This document shows, in pieces, positions 8,278 through 15,486 of a DNA stretch of 17,889 bases. This stretch comes from JABRWC01 sp039961675 (GTDB taxonomy: Bacteria; Planctomycetota; Phycisphaerae; UBA1845; Fen-1342): NCBI GenBank assembly GCA_039961675.1, contig JABRWC010000147.1, positions 1 through 17,889 on the forward strand. The letters run 5' to 3'. The translations under genes and the position numbers were made by a program. Numbering within the stretch: the stretch's first letter is position 1; the number at the start of each line of letters is the position of its first letter. Below the pieces are notes generated by a model, which did no database searches, had not been told where the DNA came from, and saw nothing but the letters and a program-made list of their open reading frames with translations.

Positions 8278-10323
8278 CTACGGACACGCCGTGCCGTAGT
8301 CCGAAAGCAATGCCGATAGATCGGGCAGCGTCACCGCCTGGTCGCCGTCCAGGTCGCCGTCCTGATGCGTCATGCCGCTCGTGTCGCCAAAATTGCCGAG
8401 CAGCGCGCTCAGGTCGGCAATTCCGACCCGTCCGTCGCGATCGAGATCGCCAAGACATTCCGGCGTGTGCACGATTGCGAACGAGTCTCGCACTGCGCCG
8501 TCGGCGTCCAGAAACGCCGCGTGCAGCCGGTTGTCGTCGATGTCGAGCAGCATCGAACCCAGCGTGTTCAGCGACACGTGCATGACCGGGTGGTTCAACG
8601 GGCCGCCGCCCGTCTGTCCGGAGCTGCCTGCAACGGCATACACAGTGCCGGCGTTCGAAGTGTCTTCGAGTTTCCGATACGCACCGTCGCCGCCGGGATC
8701 GCCGTCGCCGCCGTCGAGGATCATCGTGCCGGGATCGAGCGTAGCCGACACGTCGTAGTGCCCGTTGAGCAGGTAGGACCGTTCGTACGAGTGGCTGTGC
8801 CCGGTGAGCACAAGGTCCACGCCGCCCGCCTCGAGGATCGGCAGCGCGATCTCGCGCATGTCGCGCATCCGGCCGCCGCTGTCGGCCGGGTCGTCCGAGT
8901 CGTGCGAACCCTTGCTGTACGGCGGGTGGTGCCAGAAGGCGATGATCCAGTCCTGAAGCGTGTCGGCCAGGTCGGCCGCAAGCCAGGTCATCATCGCGCC
9001 GCCGGCCGAGCGGTCCGAATCCTCGGAGTCCAGGCAGATGAAATGCACGTTTGCGTAATCGAACGAGTAGTACGCCTCCGTGCCGGACGGCACGCCGCCG
9101 GCCTCGCCGTCGCGCGGCAGTACGAAGATCGAGTAATACGGTCCGCTTTCCGAGGGTGAGTCGGCGCTCATCGCGTCGTGGTTCCCGAGCGTCGGCCAGA
9201 GCACGGTGTCCCGAAGCACCTGGGGGTACATGTCGAACACGGCTACGTCGAATTCCGCCTGCGTCCCGCTGTTGTAGGCGTTGTCGCCGAGCATCAGCCA
9301 GACCTGCGCGGGCTCGCCGTCGACGTGCTGCCGGTAGCGCGCCAGCACGGCCGCCGCATTTGCGTCGGCCGTCCCCGAGTCGCCGATAACCCACACGCGC
9401 GCCGGCTGCCGCGTGCCTGCCGGCGGCGCCGTCGTGAACCGGTACGTCGCGTCTCCGCCGCGCAGCACGCCCGCGCTCGTTCCGACGGCGTAGTAGTACG
9501 TCGTGCCGGGAGAAAGCCCGGTGAGCGGCACCGAATGGCGCAGAACGGACGCGGGGTCGTCAACCACCGTGTCCAGCACGTCGGGCGAAAGTCCGTACCA
9601 GACGCGTCCATCCGCCTGGTCGTCCGTCCGCCAGCAGACCGTGACGCTGGTCGGCGCGCCGGACTGGAGATACGGCCCGCGATTCAACAAGGGCCCGCCC
9701 GCACCGGCGATCAGTTCGGCGTCGAAGCTGATGTCCGAGCTGGTCGGCGAGCTCTGGTGAATCTCAACTGCCAGCACGTTTTCCCCTTCGACCAGTCCCG
9801 CCACGGGAAGGTTCATCTGCGAGAACGCGGCCTCCGCGTCTCCACCCACGGCGCTCGACGCGGGCGTAAGGTACGTGATCGTGCCCAGCGTCATGTTGCT
9901 GCGGCCCACCTCCACGCCGTTCAGATACACCACCGCGCCGTCATCGCGCTGCAAGTACAGCGTCAACTGCGTCACGCTCGCCGCGTCGTCCACGAAGAAC
10001 GCGCGGCGGAAGTACGTGGTGATGAACTTGTTGTTCGCGTCCGGGCCGAACGAGACGACCGTGTACTCGTCGCCGTCCCCGTAGCCGAGCTGTGCCGCCC
10101 CCTGCGCCCAGGCGCTGTCGTCGAACGCCGGCTCGCGCCACGCGGTCCCCTGGTCGGAGCCGTCGTCCAGGTAGCGCCAGGCGACTCCGCGGTCGATGAG
10201 CGTTGGCTGCGCGGCGATCGCGAATCGCGCGCATACCGCAACCGCGGCCAGAATTCCAAGCCAAGTGTGCACGCGCCGACACGCAGCGCTGCCGCGCGGT
10301 GCGAATGCTGTGTGTGGATTCAA
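8278..10323 (-). CDS. Secreted purple-acid-phosphatase-like metallophosphoesterase with dockerin-like tail
   Basis: 681 residues. A long N-terminal signal region (hydrophobic WLGILAAVAVCARFAIAAQ) is followed by a galactose-binding-like sandwich (about 40-207), then a fibronectin/PAP N-terminal domain (about 215-297, GPYLQSG...WRTDD...GLSPGTTYYYAVGT). The metallophosphatase core follows at about 308-575: GDSG (314-317), GDNAY (346-350), GNHD (380-383), FWHHPPY (463-469) and GHSHSYE (508-514), so every usual dimetal ligand block is present. Two dockerin-like loops end the protein (625-646 and 657-677). It should hydrolyse phosphomonoesters outside the cytoplasm; the substrate is unknown. The start is TTG 10323-10321, with GGGGAGG six bases before, overlapping the previous stop as TTGA. 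It is co-transcribed with the TPR gene. Confidence 0.92.
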   Translation of the reverse strand: MNPHTAFAPRGSAACRRVHTWLGILAAVAVCARFAIAAQPTLIDRGVAWRYLDDGSDQGTAWREPAFDDSAWAQGAAQLGYGDGDEYTVVSFGPDANNKFITTYFRRAFFVDDAASVTQLTLYLQRDDGAVVYLNGVEVGRSNMTLGTITYLTPASSAVGGDAEAAFSQMNLPVAGLVEGENVLAVEIHQSSPTSSDISFDAELIAGAGGPLLNRGPYLQSGAPTSVTVCWRTDDQADGRVWYGLSPDVLDTVVDDPASVLRHSVPLTGLSPGTTYYYAVGTSAGVLRGGDATYRFTTAPPAGTRQPARVWVIGDSGTADANAAAVLARYRQHVDGEPAQVWLMLGDNAYNSGTQAEFDVAVFDMYPQVLRDTVLWPTLGNHDAMSADSPSESGPYYSIFVLPRDGEAGGVPSGTEAYYSFDYANVHFICLDSEDSDRSAGGAMMTWLAADLADTLQDWIIAFWHHPPYSKGSHDSDDPADSGGRMRDMREIALPILEAGGVDLVLTGHSHSYERSYLLNGHYDVSATLDPGTMILDGGDGDPGGDGAYRKLEDTSNAGTVYAVAGSSGQTGGGPLNHPVMHVSLNTLGSMLLDIDDNRLHAAFLDADGAVRDSFAIVHTPECLGDLDRDGRVGIADLSALLGNFGDTSGMTHQDGDLDGDQAVTLPDLSALLSDYGTACP

Positions 10324-11267
10324 TCCGGTCCTCCCCTTTCCGAACCAGGCGCGGGTACGCGCGCCGCCTCTCTCTCCAGTTCGCGCAGCGCCCGATCCGC
10401 GGCCGCGCGCAGCTCCACCGTCATCGGCGCCCGCCGCGCCCTGGCCGGCAGCGCGTTCGCGGCGACCAGCGCTTCCCGGTATGCAGCGGCGGCCTCCGCG
10501 CCGCGGCCGGCCTCGCGCAGCACGTCGCCGCGGAGCACCAGGCCCGACTCCCTGCGGTTCGCGGTTTGAAGCAGCACATCGACGCGCTTGAGCGCCGACG
10601 AATAGTCGCCCAGGCAGCGATCGAGGACGATCGCCTCCTGCGCGAATGCCGGCAAGCGGCCAAGTCGCTCGATTCCAAGTTCAATGCACCGAAGTGCCTC
10701 CTCCAGTCGTTCCATCGGCGGCGATGCCAGCAGGCGCGACAATTCCAGAAAAAGGTCCGGCCGCGCCATGTCGGCGCGCTCGATCGCCTCGGCAAGGTCC
10801 ACAGCGGCCTCCTCCGTGCGATCCAGCGCGACGAGCACGCGGGCGCGCGCCGTAAGCGCCGCGGCCGTCGGCGCCGCCGCGATGCTTGCGTCGAACTCGT
10901 CCAGCGCGGACGCGCGGCTGCCGGCATCGGCGAAGACGAGTCCGCGCAGCAGCGCCGTTTCGGCCGTTGGTGCGCCGCGCTCCGCCGCCCGCTGCACGTC
11001 GGCCAGGGCCGCAGGCCAATCCCCGTGATCCCGGTGCAGCTCAGCCCGTCGCAGGTAGAGCGACGCGACCTCCGGCCGGGCAGCTATCCGGCGGCTGACC
11101 CGCTCAATCTGCTCGTGCAGGTCGCCGTGCGCGAGCGCCGCCGACGGCAACGCCCCGACGACAAACGCGACCAGCCCCGCGAGGCGGCGACGACGAACCG
11201 AACGGCCGCGCGTTACCGCTGGAACTGCACTCGCGAACGCATTCTCCAACAGCGCACGACGACTCAC
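10320..11267 (-). CDS. Exported TPR protein, partner of the phosphatase
   Basis: About 315 residues from GTG 11267. The export signal is RRRRLAGLVAFVVGALPSAALA, and the mature protein starts near HGDLHEQIERV. The rest is five or six tetratricopeptide-like helical pairs (for example LYLRRAELHRDHGDWPAALA, AALTARARVLVALDRTEEAA, SGLVLRGDVLREAGRGAEAA), a scaffold for protein contacts. A final LPARARRAPMTVEL-type segment recurs in this family as I remember it. The start is uncertain: the frame is open to GTG 11327 and neither codon has a good ribosome site, and the n-region is long with either. Its TGA overlaps the TTG of the phosphatase gene, so the two are translationally coupled and may act on the same extracytoplasmic process. 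Confidence 0.8.
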   Translation of the reverse strand: MSRRALLENAFASAVPAVTRGRSVRRRRLAGLVAFVVGALPSAALAHGDLHEQIERVSRRIAARPEVASLYLRRAELHRDHGDWPAALADVQRAAERGAPTAETALLRGLVFADAGSRASALDEFDASIAAAPTAAALTARARVLVALDRTEEAAVDLAEAIERADMARPDLFLELSRLLASPPMERLEEALRCIELGIERLGRLPAFAQEAIVLDRCLGDYSSALKRVDVLLQTANRRESGLVLRGDVLREAGRGAEAAAAYREALVAANALPARARRAPMTVELRAAADRALRELEREAARVPAPGSERGGPD

Positions 11268-11440
11268 GGCGCAAATCTCGAGTCTTGTGACGGGAAGTGG
11301 CAACCGTGCCGCCGTGGCACTCGCCACGGGATTTCAAGCGACTCCCAGTATAGCGGCAATCGGTTCCGTGCCGTGCACATTCGTCGGATGAGCGCGCACA
11401 CCCCAATCCCAACCGCGCCCCGATTCGGCTGGATTCGCAG

Positions 11441-11446
11441 TAGAAT
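11441..11446 (+). promoter_or_regulatory. Candidate -10 element (TAGAAT) before mgtC-like gene
   Basis: TAGAAT matches the sigma-70 -10 consensus at five of six positions and lies 80 nt before the ATG, in the divergent gap between the TPR gene and the MgtC-family gene. There is no good -35 at 16-18 nt. The same hexamer followed by C occurs before the next gene. Confidence 0.3.
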
Positions 11447-11520
11447 CCTCGCCGGCGCTTGCTCGTGGGCGCCCCCGGCGCGGTCCAGTCACTGCGCCGG
11501 CACTGCATCGGAAGGCCCGC

Positions 11521-12159
11521 ATGCAATCCGAGGATGCGCTGCGAATCTGTGCCGCAATCCTGGCCGGTGCGGTTATCGGTTGCGAGCGCGAAATCCGCGA
11601 CAAGCCGGCGGGGCTGCGCACGAATGTGCTGATCTGCTTCGGCGCCGCGCTCTTCACGCTGCTGTCGGAGCGGCTCGCCGCTTCGGCCGGGGGTGACCCG
11701 GCGCGCATCGCGGCCCAGGTCGTCACGGGCATCGGGTTCCTCGGCGCGGGAGCCATCATCCACCATCGCATGAACGTCGTCGGGCTGACCACCGCGGCGA
11801 CGATCTGGACCGTCGCCAGCATCGGCATGGCGTTCGGCGCCGGCCGCTTCGTCACCGGTGCGATCGCCACGCTGCTGGCGCTCGTCGTGCTGCAACTGCT
11901 CGTGCACGCCGAGGCGCTCCTCGGTCGCTGGCGCTCCACTGCCCTCCTTCGGATTCGCCTTCGCGGCACGCCGGAGCAGGCCCGCGCGCTGCGCGCCGCG
12001 CTGGAGCGCGGCAGGCTTCGCTGCCAGGCGTGGCACGTGGCGAAATCCCGCGGGGGTTTGCTGGTTTCTGCCAGGGTAGTCGGAACGGAGGACGCCATTT
12101 CCGCGGCAGAGGCCGAGCTGACGGAGCGGGATGACGTCGAGTCCTTCCATCGTTCGTAG
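11521..12159 (+). CDS. MgtC/SapB family membrane protein
   Basis: 212 residues. The N-terminal half (about 1-130) has four hydrophobic segments with the family signatures CEREIRDKPAGLRTNVLICFGAALFT and QVVTGIGFLGAGAIIHH followed by VxGLTTAATIWTVASIGMAFG. The C-terminal half (about 140-212) is a small soluble domain, as in many MgtC relatives. The family is linked to growth in low magnesium and to virulence in some pathogens. The molecular function is debated, so magnesium handling here is only an inference. ATG 11521 is preceded by GGAAGG at five bases. It stands alone on the plus strand, divergent from the TPR/phosphatase operon. The next gene starts 147 nt after its stop with its own candidate -10. 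Confidence 0.9.
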   Translation: MQSEDALRICAAILAGAVIGCEREIRDKPAGLRTNVLICFGAALFTLLSERLAASAGGDPARIAAQVVTGIGFLGAGAIIHHRMNVVGLTTAATIWTVASIGMAFGAGRFVTGAIATLLALVVLQLLVHAEALLGRWRSTALLRIRLRGTPEQARALRAALERGRLRCQAWHVAKSRGGLLVSARVVGTEDAISAAEAELTERDDVESFHRS

Positions 12160-12276
12160 GAACCGTGCGTGCCGCCGGCACGCGACGCCGCGCGACTTCT
12201 CGCGGGATTCGTGGTTCCCAACGGCGCAGCCATGTTCGGCCCGTCCGTTTGGCGACGCGCCGTTTGCGCTTCCCGT

Positions 12277-12282
12277 TAGAAT
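12277..12282 (+). promoter_or_regulatory. Candidate -10 element (TAGAAT) before CvpA-like gene
   Basis: TAGAAT lies 24 nt before the ATG at 12307, which would give a leader of about 18 nt containing the AGGA ribosome site. There is no convincing -35. The hexamer and the following C are shared with the site at 11441. Confidence 0.35.
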
Positions 12283-12306
12283 CTGCGCACCTGTACAGGA
12301 CCTCGC

Positions 12307-13404
12307 ATGCAGATCGACCCCGGCGCTACTACCGCCGATCCGCTCCGATTCGCGTGCGCCGGCTGCGCCAGGACGCTCGACGTTTCTCCCGCGTTTGCCG
12401 GACGCCGCGTCCGCTGCCCGCACTGCGGCACGACTCAGGCTGCGCCTGAGGTCCGCAAATCAATCGACGCCGAAGAATCGTTCACTGCCCCGCCGCCCCC
12501 GGCCCTGCTTGCCGCGCGCATCACGCTCGGGATCGTCGCAGCCGCGGCGCTCGCGGCAACGCTCGCCGGCGGCACGGCGACGCGGTTCATGGCCGTGCTC
12601 GTGCTGCTGCTGAGCGTACAGGGCTACATGCTCGGCGCGGCGAACATCGTCGCGGCGATCCTCGGCATGGCGCTGTCCGCGTCGCTCGCCGCGCCGGTCG
12701 GCCGCTGGCTCGAAGGGCTGAGCCGCGGTCTGTTCGCGACCACCGGCCTGACGAACCGCATGATCGGCATCGGGCTGGGCGCCCTGCTCGTGTTTATGCT
12801 CGTGACGCCCGCGGCCGCGTGGCTCATTCGGCGGGCCAAGCGCCGCACGCACGCGTGGCGGCGGCATGATCGGCTCGGGGGCGTGGTGCTCGGCGCGCTG
12901 GAAGGCACGCTGCTGGGCGTACTGGTGTTCTGGGGCGTGCTGGCGCTCGAGCCGATCGCCGCCCGCGCGATCGCTCAGGCTCACGGCGGCGAGTCGTGGT
13001 CGGCGTCGCGCATTCTGGACATGGCCGGCGCGGTGCGGTCCAGCTCCATCGGCCGTGCGGCCGACGCCGTCAATCCGCTCGCCAACCTTCACGTGCTGAC
13101 GCTCGCCGACCGCGTGCAGCGCATGCTCAACGATCCCGACGCGACGGACCGCTTTTTGTCGCACGAAGGGATGCAGCGCCTGCGTGAACATCCCGCCGTG
13201 AAGCGCGCGCTGGAGCGGCTCGCCGAGCCGCCCCCGATTATCGACTTCGAGGACGGTGTGAGCGACGAGGAGCTGATGACGCTGTTCGACAGTCCGCGCC
13301 TGCTGGCGATCCTGGACGAGACCAACCTGTTCGCCGAGTTGGCGCCGCTGGCGGGCGAGATCGAGGCGGCGCTCAACGACGCCCTGACGCAAACCGCACC
13401 GTAG
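12307..13404 (+). CDS. Zinc-ribbon plus CvpA-like membrane protein
   Basis: 365 residues in three parts. Residues 14-42 are a zinc ribbon, FACAGCARTLDV...RVRCPHCGTT (Cys17, 20, 37 and 40), of the short type planctomycetes often place at the N-terminus of membrane proteins. Residues about 68-215 hold four or more hydrophobic helices resembling CvpA, including GLTNRMIGIGLGALLVFMLV and a DRLGGVVLGALEGTLLGVLVFWGVLA helix typical of the CvpA last segment (D-R-L-G-G-x-x-G). Residues about 230-365 are a soluble, helix-rich tail. CvpA proteins affect colicin V production and envelope stress. The role here is not known. ATG 12307 has AGGA seven bases upstream. The gene lies between the MgtC-family and hydrolase genes on the same strand, but with wide gaps, so it is probably separately transcribed. 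Confidence 0.85.
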   Translation: MQIDPGATTADPLRFACAGCARTLDVSPAFAGRRVRCPHCGTTQAAPEVRKSIDAEESFTAPPPPALLAARITLGIVAAAALAATLAGGTATRFMAVLVLLLSVQGYMLGAANIVAAILGMALSASLAAPVGRWLEGLSRGLFATTGLTNRMIGIGLGALLVFMLVTPAAAWLIRRAKRRTHAWRRHDRLGGVVLGALEGTLLGVLVFWGVLALEPIAARAIAQAHGGESWSASRILDMAGAVRSSSIGRAADAVNPLANLHVLTLADRVQRMLNDPDATDRFLSHEGMQRLREHPAVKRALERLAEPPPIIDFEDGVSDEELMTLFDSPRLLAILDETNLFAELAPLAGEIEAALNDALTQTAP

Positions 13405-13477
13405 TGCATACGGCGCCCGGGGCTCCACGGTGCGCCGACACCTTGCCGGCGAGCGCCCTGCCCGCTACCACTGCGGT

Positions 13478-14167
13478 ATGTTCTCTCACGGACCGCTGCG
13501 GATTGAGGTTTTCAACGACTCGATCTTCGCCCAGAACGGCATGCTCGTGTGGCTCGAAGGCCAACCCGACGCCTGGATCGTCGATCCCGGCCTGCCGCCG
13601 CAGCCCGAAGAGATGTTGCAGGCGATCGAGCGGCACAAGCTGACGCGGCTGGCGATCGTGCTGACGCACTGCCACGCCGACCACATCGCCGGCATCCGCC
13701 CGCTGCGCGCCGCGCGGGCGGATGTGGCGATCGTCTGCCCGGAAGCGGAGGCGTCTTTTCTCACCAGCGCCGAGGCGAACCTCTCGGCGGCACTGGGCTT
13801 CCCCATCGTGGCGCCGCCCGCCGACGAGCTCGTCCGCCCGGGCGAATCCATGGCGCTCGGCGAGCTGATGTGGGAGATTCTGGACGTGGCCGGGCACTCG
13901 CCCGGCGGCGTGGCGTACCACTGCGCCGCGGTCGGCGTGGCGCTCGTGGGCGACGCGCTGTTCGCCGAGAGCATCGGGCGCTACGACTTCCCGCACAGCG
14001 ACCGCGTCCGGCTGCTGCGGAACATCGACCGCAACCTGCTTTCGCTGCCCGACAACACCACGATCTACCCCGGCCACGGCCCGCCGGCGACGATCGGGCA
14101 GGTGAAGATGTCGAACTGGACGCTGATCTCGGAGTTGAGCCGGCTGGATGAGGATGCGGATGAGTAA
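13478..14167 (+). CDS. Metallo-beta-lactamase-fold hydrolase (glyoxalase II-like)
   Basis: 229 residues, a single MBL domain with all the metal ligands of a dinuclear enzyme: THCHADH (His64, His66, Asp68 and His69), AGHSPGG (His140), VGDALF (Asp159) and YPGHGP (His200). The size and the AGHSPGGVAY / GDALFAESIGRYDFPHSD pattern fit the YcbL/glyoxalase-II-like group that cleaves thioesters. It has no signal peptide and is probably cytosolic. ATG 13478 begins MFSHGPLRIEVF, the usual family start. GTG 13430 in the same frame would add 16 arginine-rich residues and is less likely. The ribosome site before 13478 is poor. The substrate is not determined. Confidence 0.88.
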   Translation: MFSHGPLRIEVFNDSIFAQNGMLVWLEGQPDAWIVDPGLPPQPEEMLQAIERHKLTRLAIVLTHCHADHIAGIRPLRAARADVAIVCPEAEASFLTSAEANLSAALGFPIVAPPADELVRPGESMALGELMWEILDVAGHSPGGVAYHCAAVGVALVGDALFAESIGRYDFPHSDRVRLLRNIDRNLLSLPDNTTIYPGHGPPATIGQVKMSNWTLISELSRLDEDADE

Positions 14168-14240
14168 GACGGAATCCGCCGCAAACTGGGGGCGGCGACA
14201 CGGGGCGGGACATCGATCCGGCTTGAGACTCCCCGAACGC

Positions 14241-14354
14241 GTCATTCTGAGCGCCGCGCACGCGACGCGAAGGATTTCTGCTTCGATATCCGTTCGCTAT
14301 TTGCTTGCGAGCTTTACGAGCTGCTTCGGCCGCAGGGCGCGCTCTCAGCATGAC
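14241..14354. mobile_element. MITE-like element with imperfect inverted ends
   Basis: The left end GTCATTCTGAGCGC (14241-14254) is matched in inverted orientation by GCGCTCTCAGCATGAC (14339-14354), with small mismatches and a 2-nt difference. The 114-bp body has no protein-like frame. The GTCATTCTGAGCG start is, as I recall, common to short dispersed intergenic repeats in many bacteria. That is memory rather than a search result. It sits between the hydrolase gene and the 33-bp array. I cannot see a target-site duplication. Confidence 0.5.
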
Positions 14355-14363
14355 GGCCGCCAA

Positions 14364-14582
14364 GGGGCCGGACTCCGACCGGTCGGTCTCCATTGGGGGA
14401 CCGGTCTCCGACCGGTCAGTACCCATTGGGGGACCGGTCTCCGACCGGTCAGTACCCTTTGGGGGACCGGTCTCCGACCGGTCAGTACCCTTTGGGGGAC
14501 CGGTCTCCGACCGGTCAGTACCTCTCGGGGGACCGGTCTCCGACCGGCCAGTTCCCATTGGGGGACCGGTCTCCGACCGGTC
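14364..14582. repeat. 33-bp tandem array of GACCGGTC hairpins
   Basis: Five units of exactly 33 bp (14395, 14428, 14461, 14494 and 14527), preceded by a degenerate unit (14364-14394) and followed by a truncated one (14560-14582). Each full unit runs G5 then ACCGGTC, TCC, GACCGGTC, AGTACCC and a variable three-base end (ATT, TTT or CTC). GACCGGTC is its own reverse complement, so each unit can fold into an 8-bp stem with a TCC loop. Twelve perfect copies of the 8-mer occur. Because 33 is a multiple of three, all three forward frames stay open across it and give false repeat peptides such as GTGLRPVSTLW. There are no unique spacers, so it is not a CRISPR. Confidence 0.9.
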
Positions 14583-14595
14583 TACGCGAATTCCC

Positions 14596-15137
14596 ATGCC
14601 CCTCGCTCAGCGCACCGCGAATCGCTTCGTGTCCGCTCGCTGCTCCTCGTCGCGCTGCTCGCCCCGCTCGCCGGCTGCGCTCCGCGCGACGCAAAGCTCA
14701 TCGACGCCTTTCCCAAGGGCGAGTACGCATCCCCCTGGCGGCTCGAAGGCGAGGTCTGGACCGGCGACTTCGAGCAGGCGGCCGCGGGCATGGGCGACGA
14801 GGCGCAGACCTGGCGCGAACTGGCGCCCCAGCGCGCCTGGCTGGCGAATTACACGCACGACCAGCGCCCCGGCCAGCGGCTTACCGCGCGCATGTTCTCG
14901 TTCGCGACCACGGACGCGGCTCGGACCGCGTACGAGCACGTGCGGCCGCGCGCGGCTGCGGAGCTGCGCGCCGGCGACGCGGGCTGCTGGACGGACGACG
15001 GGGTGCTGGTGCTTTGGGGCCGGCTGGTGATCGAAATCTTCGGCAACGCGCCACAGGGCGTGGCCCGGCCGGAACAGGCGGTGTACCTGCTGGCGTTCCT
15101 GGAAAAGGCGATGCCGGCCGGCCTTGAGGAACGTTGA
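14596..15137 (+). CDS. Putative lipoprotein, start damaged or frameshifted
   Basis: The body is clear in one frame: SLLLVALLAPLAGC (lipobox LAGC, lipidated Cys at 14682-14684), then about 150 residues of mature protein ending EKAMPAGLEER, with stop at 15135-15137. The mature part (WRLEGEVWTGDFEQAAAGMG...YTHDQRPGQRLTARMFSF...DDGVLVLWGRLVIEIFG) recalls planctomycete lipoproteins of unknown function related to the DUF6599 type. In that frame no ATG, GTG or TTG lies between the array and the signal peptide. The only nearby ATG, 14596, is in another frame, and it would encode MPLAQRTANRFVSAR and join the hydrophobic core perfectly if one base were restored near 14638-14641. So there is either a 1-nt deletion (real or an assembly error) or a lost start. 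The frame also runs open through the array from 14148, which I consider artefactual. Confidence 0.6.
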
Positions 15138-15180
15138 TCTGGTGCTACGCAAGTTTTGTGACTACGACCCTGTGCACTAG

Positions 15181-15217
15181 AGCGCAGCATGATCTGGTGT
15201 GTTCTACATGCTGCGCT
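15181..15217 (+). promoter_or_regulatory. Hairpin enclosing a start codon
   Basis: AGCGCAGCATG (15181-15191) and CATGCTGCGCT (15207-15217) are perfect 11-bp inverted repeats with a 15-nt loop. The ATG of the following gene (15189-15191) and the bases just before it are in the left arm, so in mRNA the start would be paired. It could control translation or could be a leftover repeat end. Confidence 0.6.
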
Positions 15218-15473
15218 GCTGATTATCTCATACGCCTGTCATGCAATGAGCGGCCAAGGCGGCACGCCCTTGACTGACGGGTTACTTGTGGCAAAGGGAA
15301 TCACTCTGCTCGCTTTTGTCATTACGTGGCCGTTCCTCGCATGGCGCGTCATAAGTCAATTAAAGATGCAGACGCCGACAATGAAATGGACAACAGTTAT
15401 TTACACCTTACTTTCTGGGCTGTTTGTGGGGTGGTTCGTATTCGGATTGCTTCGGTTGCTGTTTCCGGGATGA
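15189..15473 (+). CDS. Small hypothetical membrane protein, AT-richer than its surroundings
   Basis: 94 residues with three hydrophobic segments: about 3-18 (WCVLHAALLIISYACH), 38-56 (ITLLAFVITWPFLAWRVIS) and 68-92 (WTTVIYTLLSGLFVGWFVFGLLRLLF). There is a short charged loop and almost no soluble part. The base composition is visibly lower in GC than the other genes (runs such as TTAAAGATG and ACAGTTATTTACACC), and third positions are often A or T, which suggests recent transfer. It lies between the damaged lipoprotein gene and the RAYT. No family is recognised. ATG 15189 lies in a hairpin arm and has only a weak GAGCG before it. Confidence 0.6.
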   Translation: MIWCVLHAALLIISYACHAMSGQGGTPLTDGLLVAKGITLLAFVITWPFLAWRVISQLKMQTPTMKWTTVIYTLLSGLFVGWFVFGLLRLLFPG

Positions 15474-15486
15474 GACGCAGGACGCA

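Noticed and set aside
7922..9394. 490-codon minus-strand open frame in another frame of the phosphatase region
   Set aside because: Arginine-rich shadow of the phosphatase gene, running past its stop into the Rieske operon leader. It has no domain signature.
9178..10569. 463-codon plus-strand open frame
   Set aside because: Antisense to the phosphatase gene, which has complete catalytic motifs.
14364..14582. CRISPR array
   Set aside because: The units are contiguous 33-bp repeats with no unique spacers, and no cas-like gene is present.
14148..14595. Open frame running from ATG 14148 through the repeat array into the lipoprotein frame
   Set aside because: It overlaps the hydrolase stop, covers the MITE-like element and reads the 33-bp repeat as GTGLRPVSTLW-type peptides. 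All three frames are open there only because the unit length is a multiple of three and has no stop.
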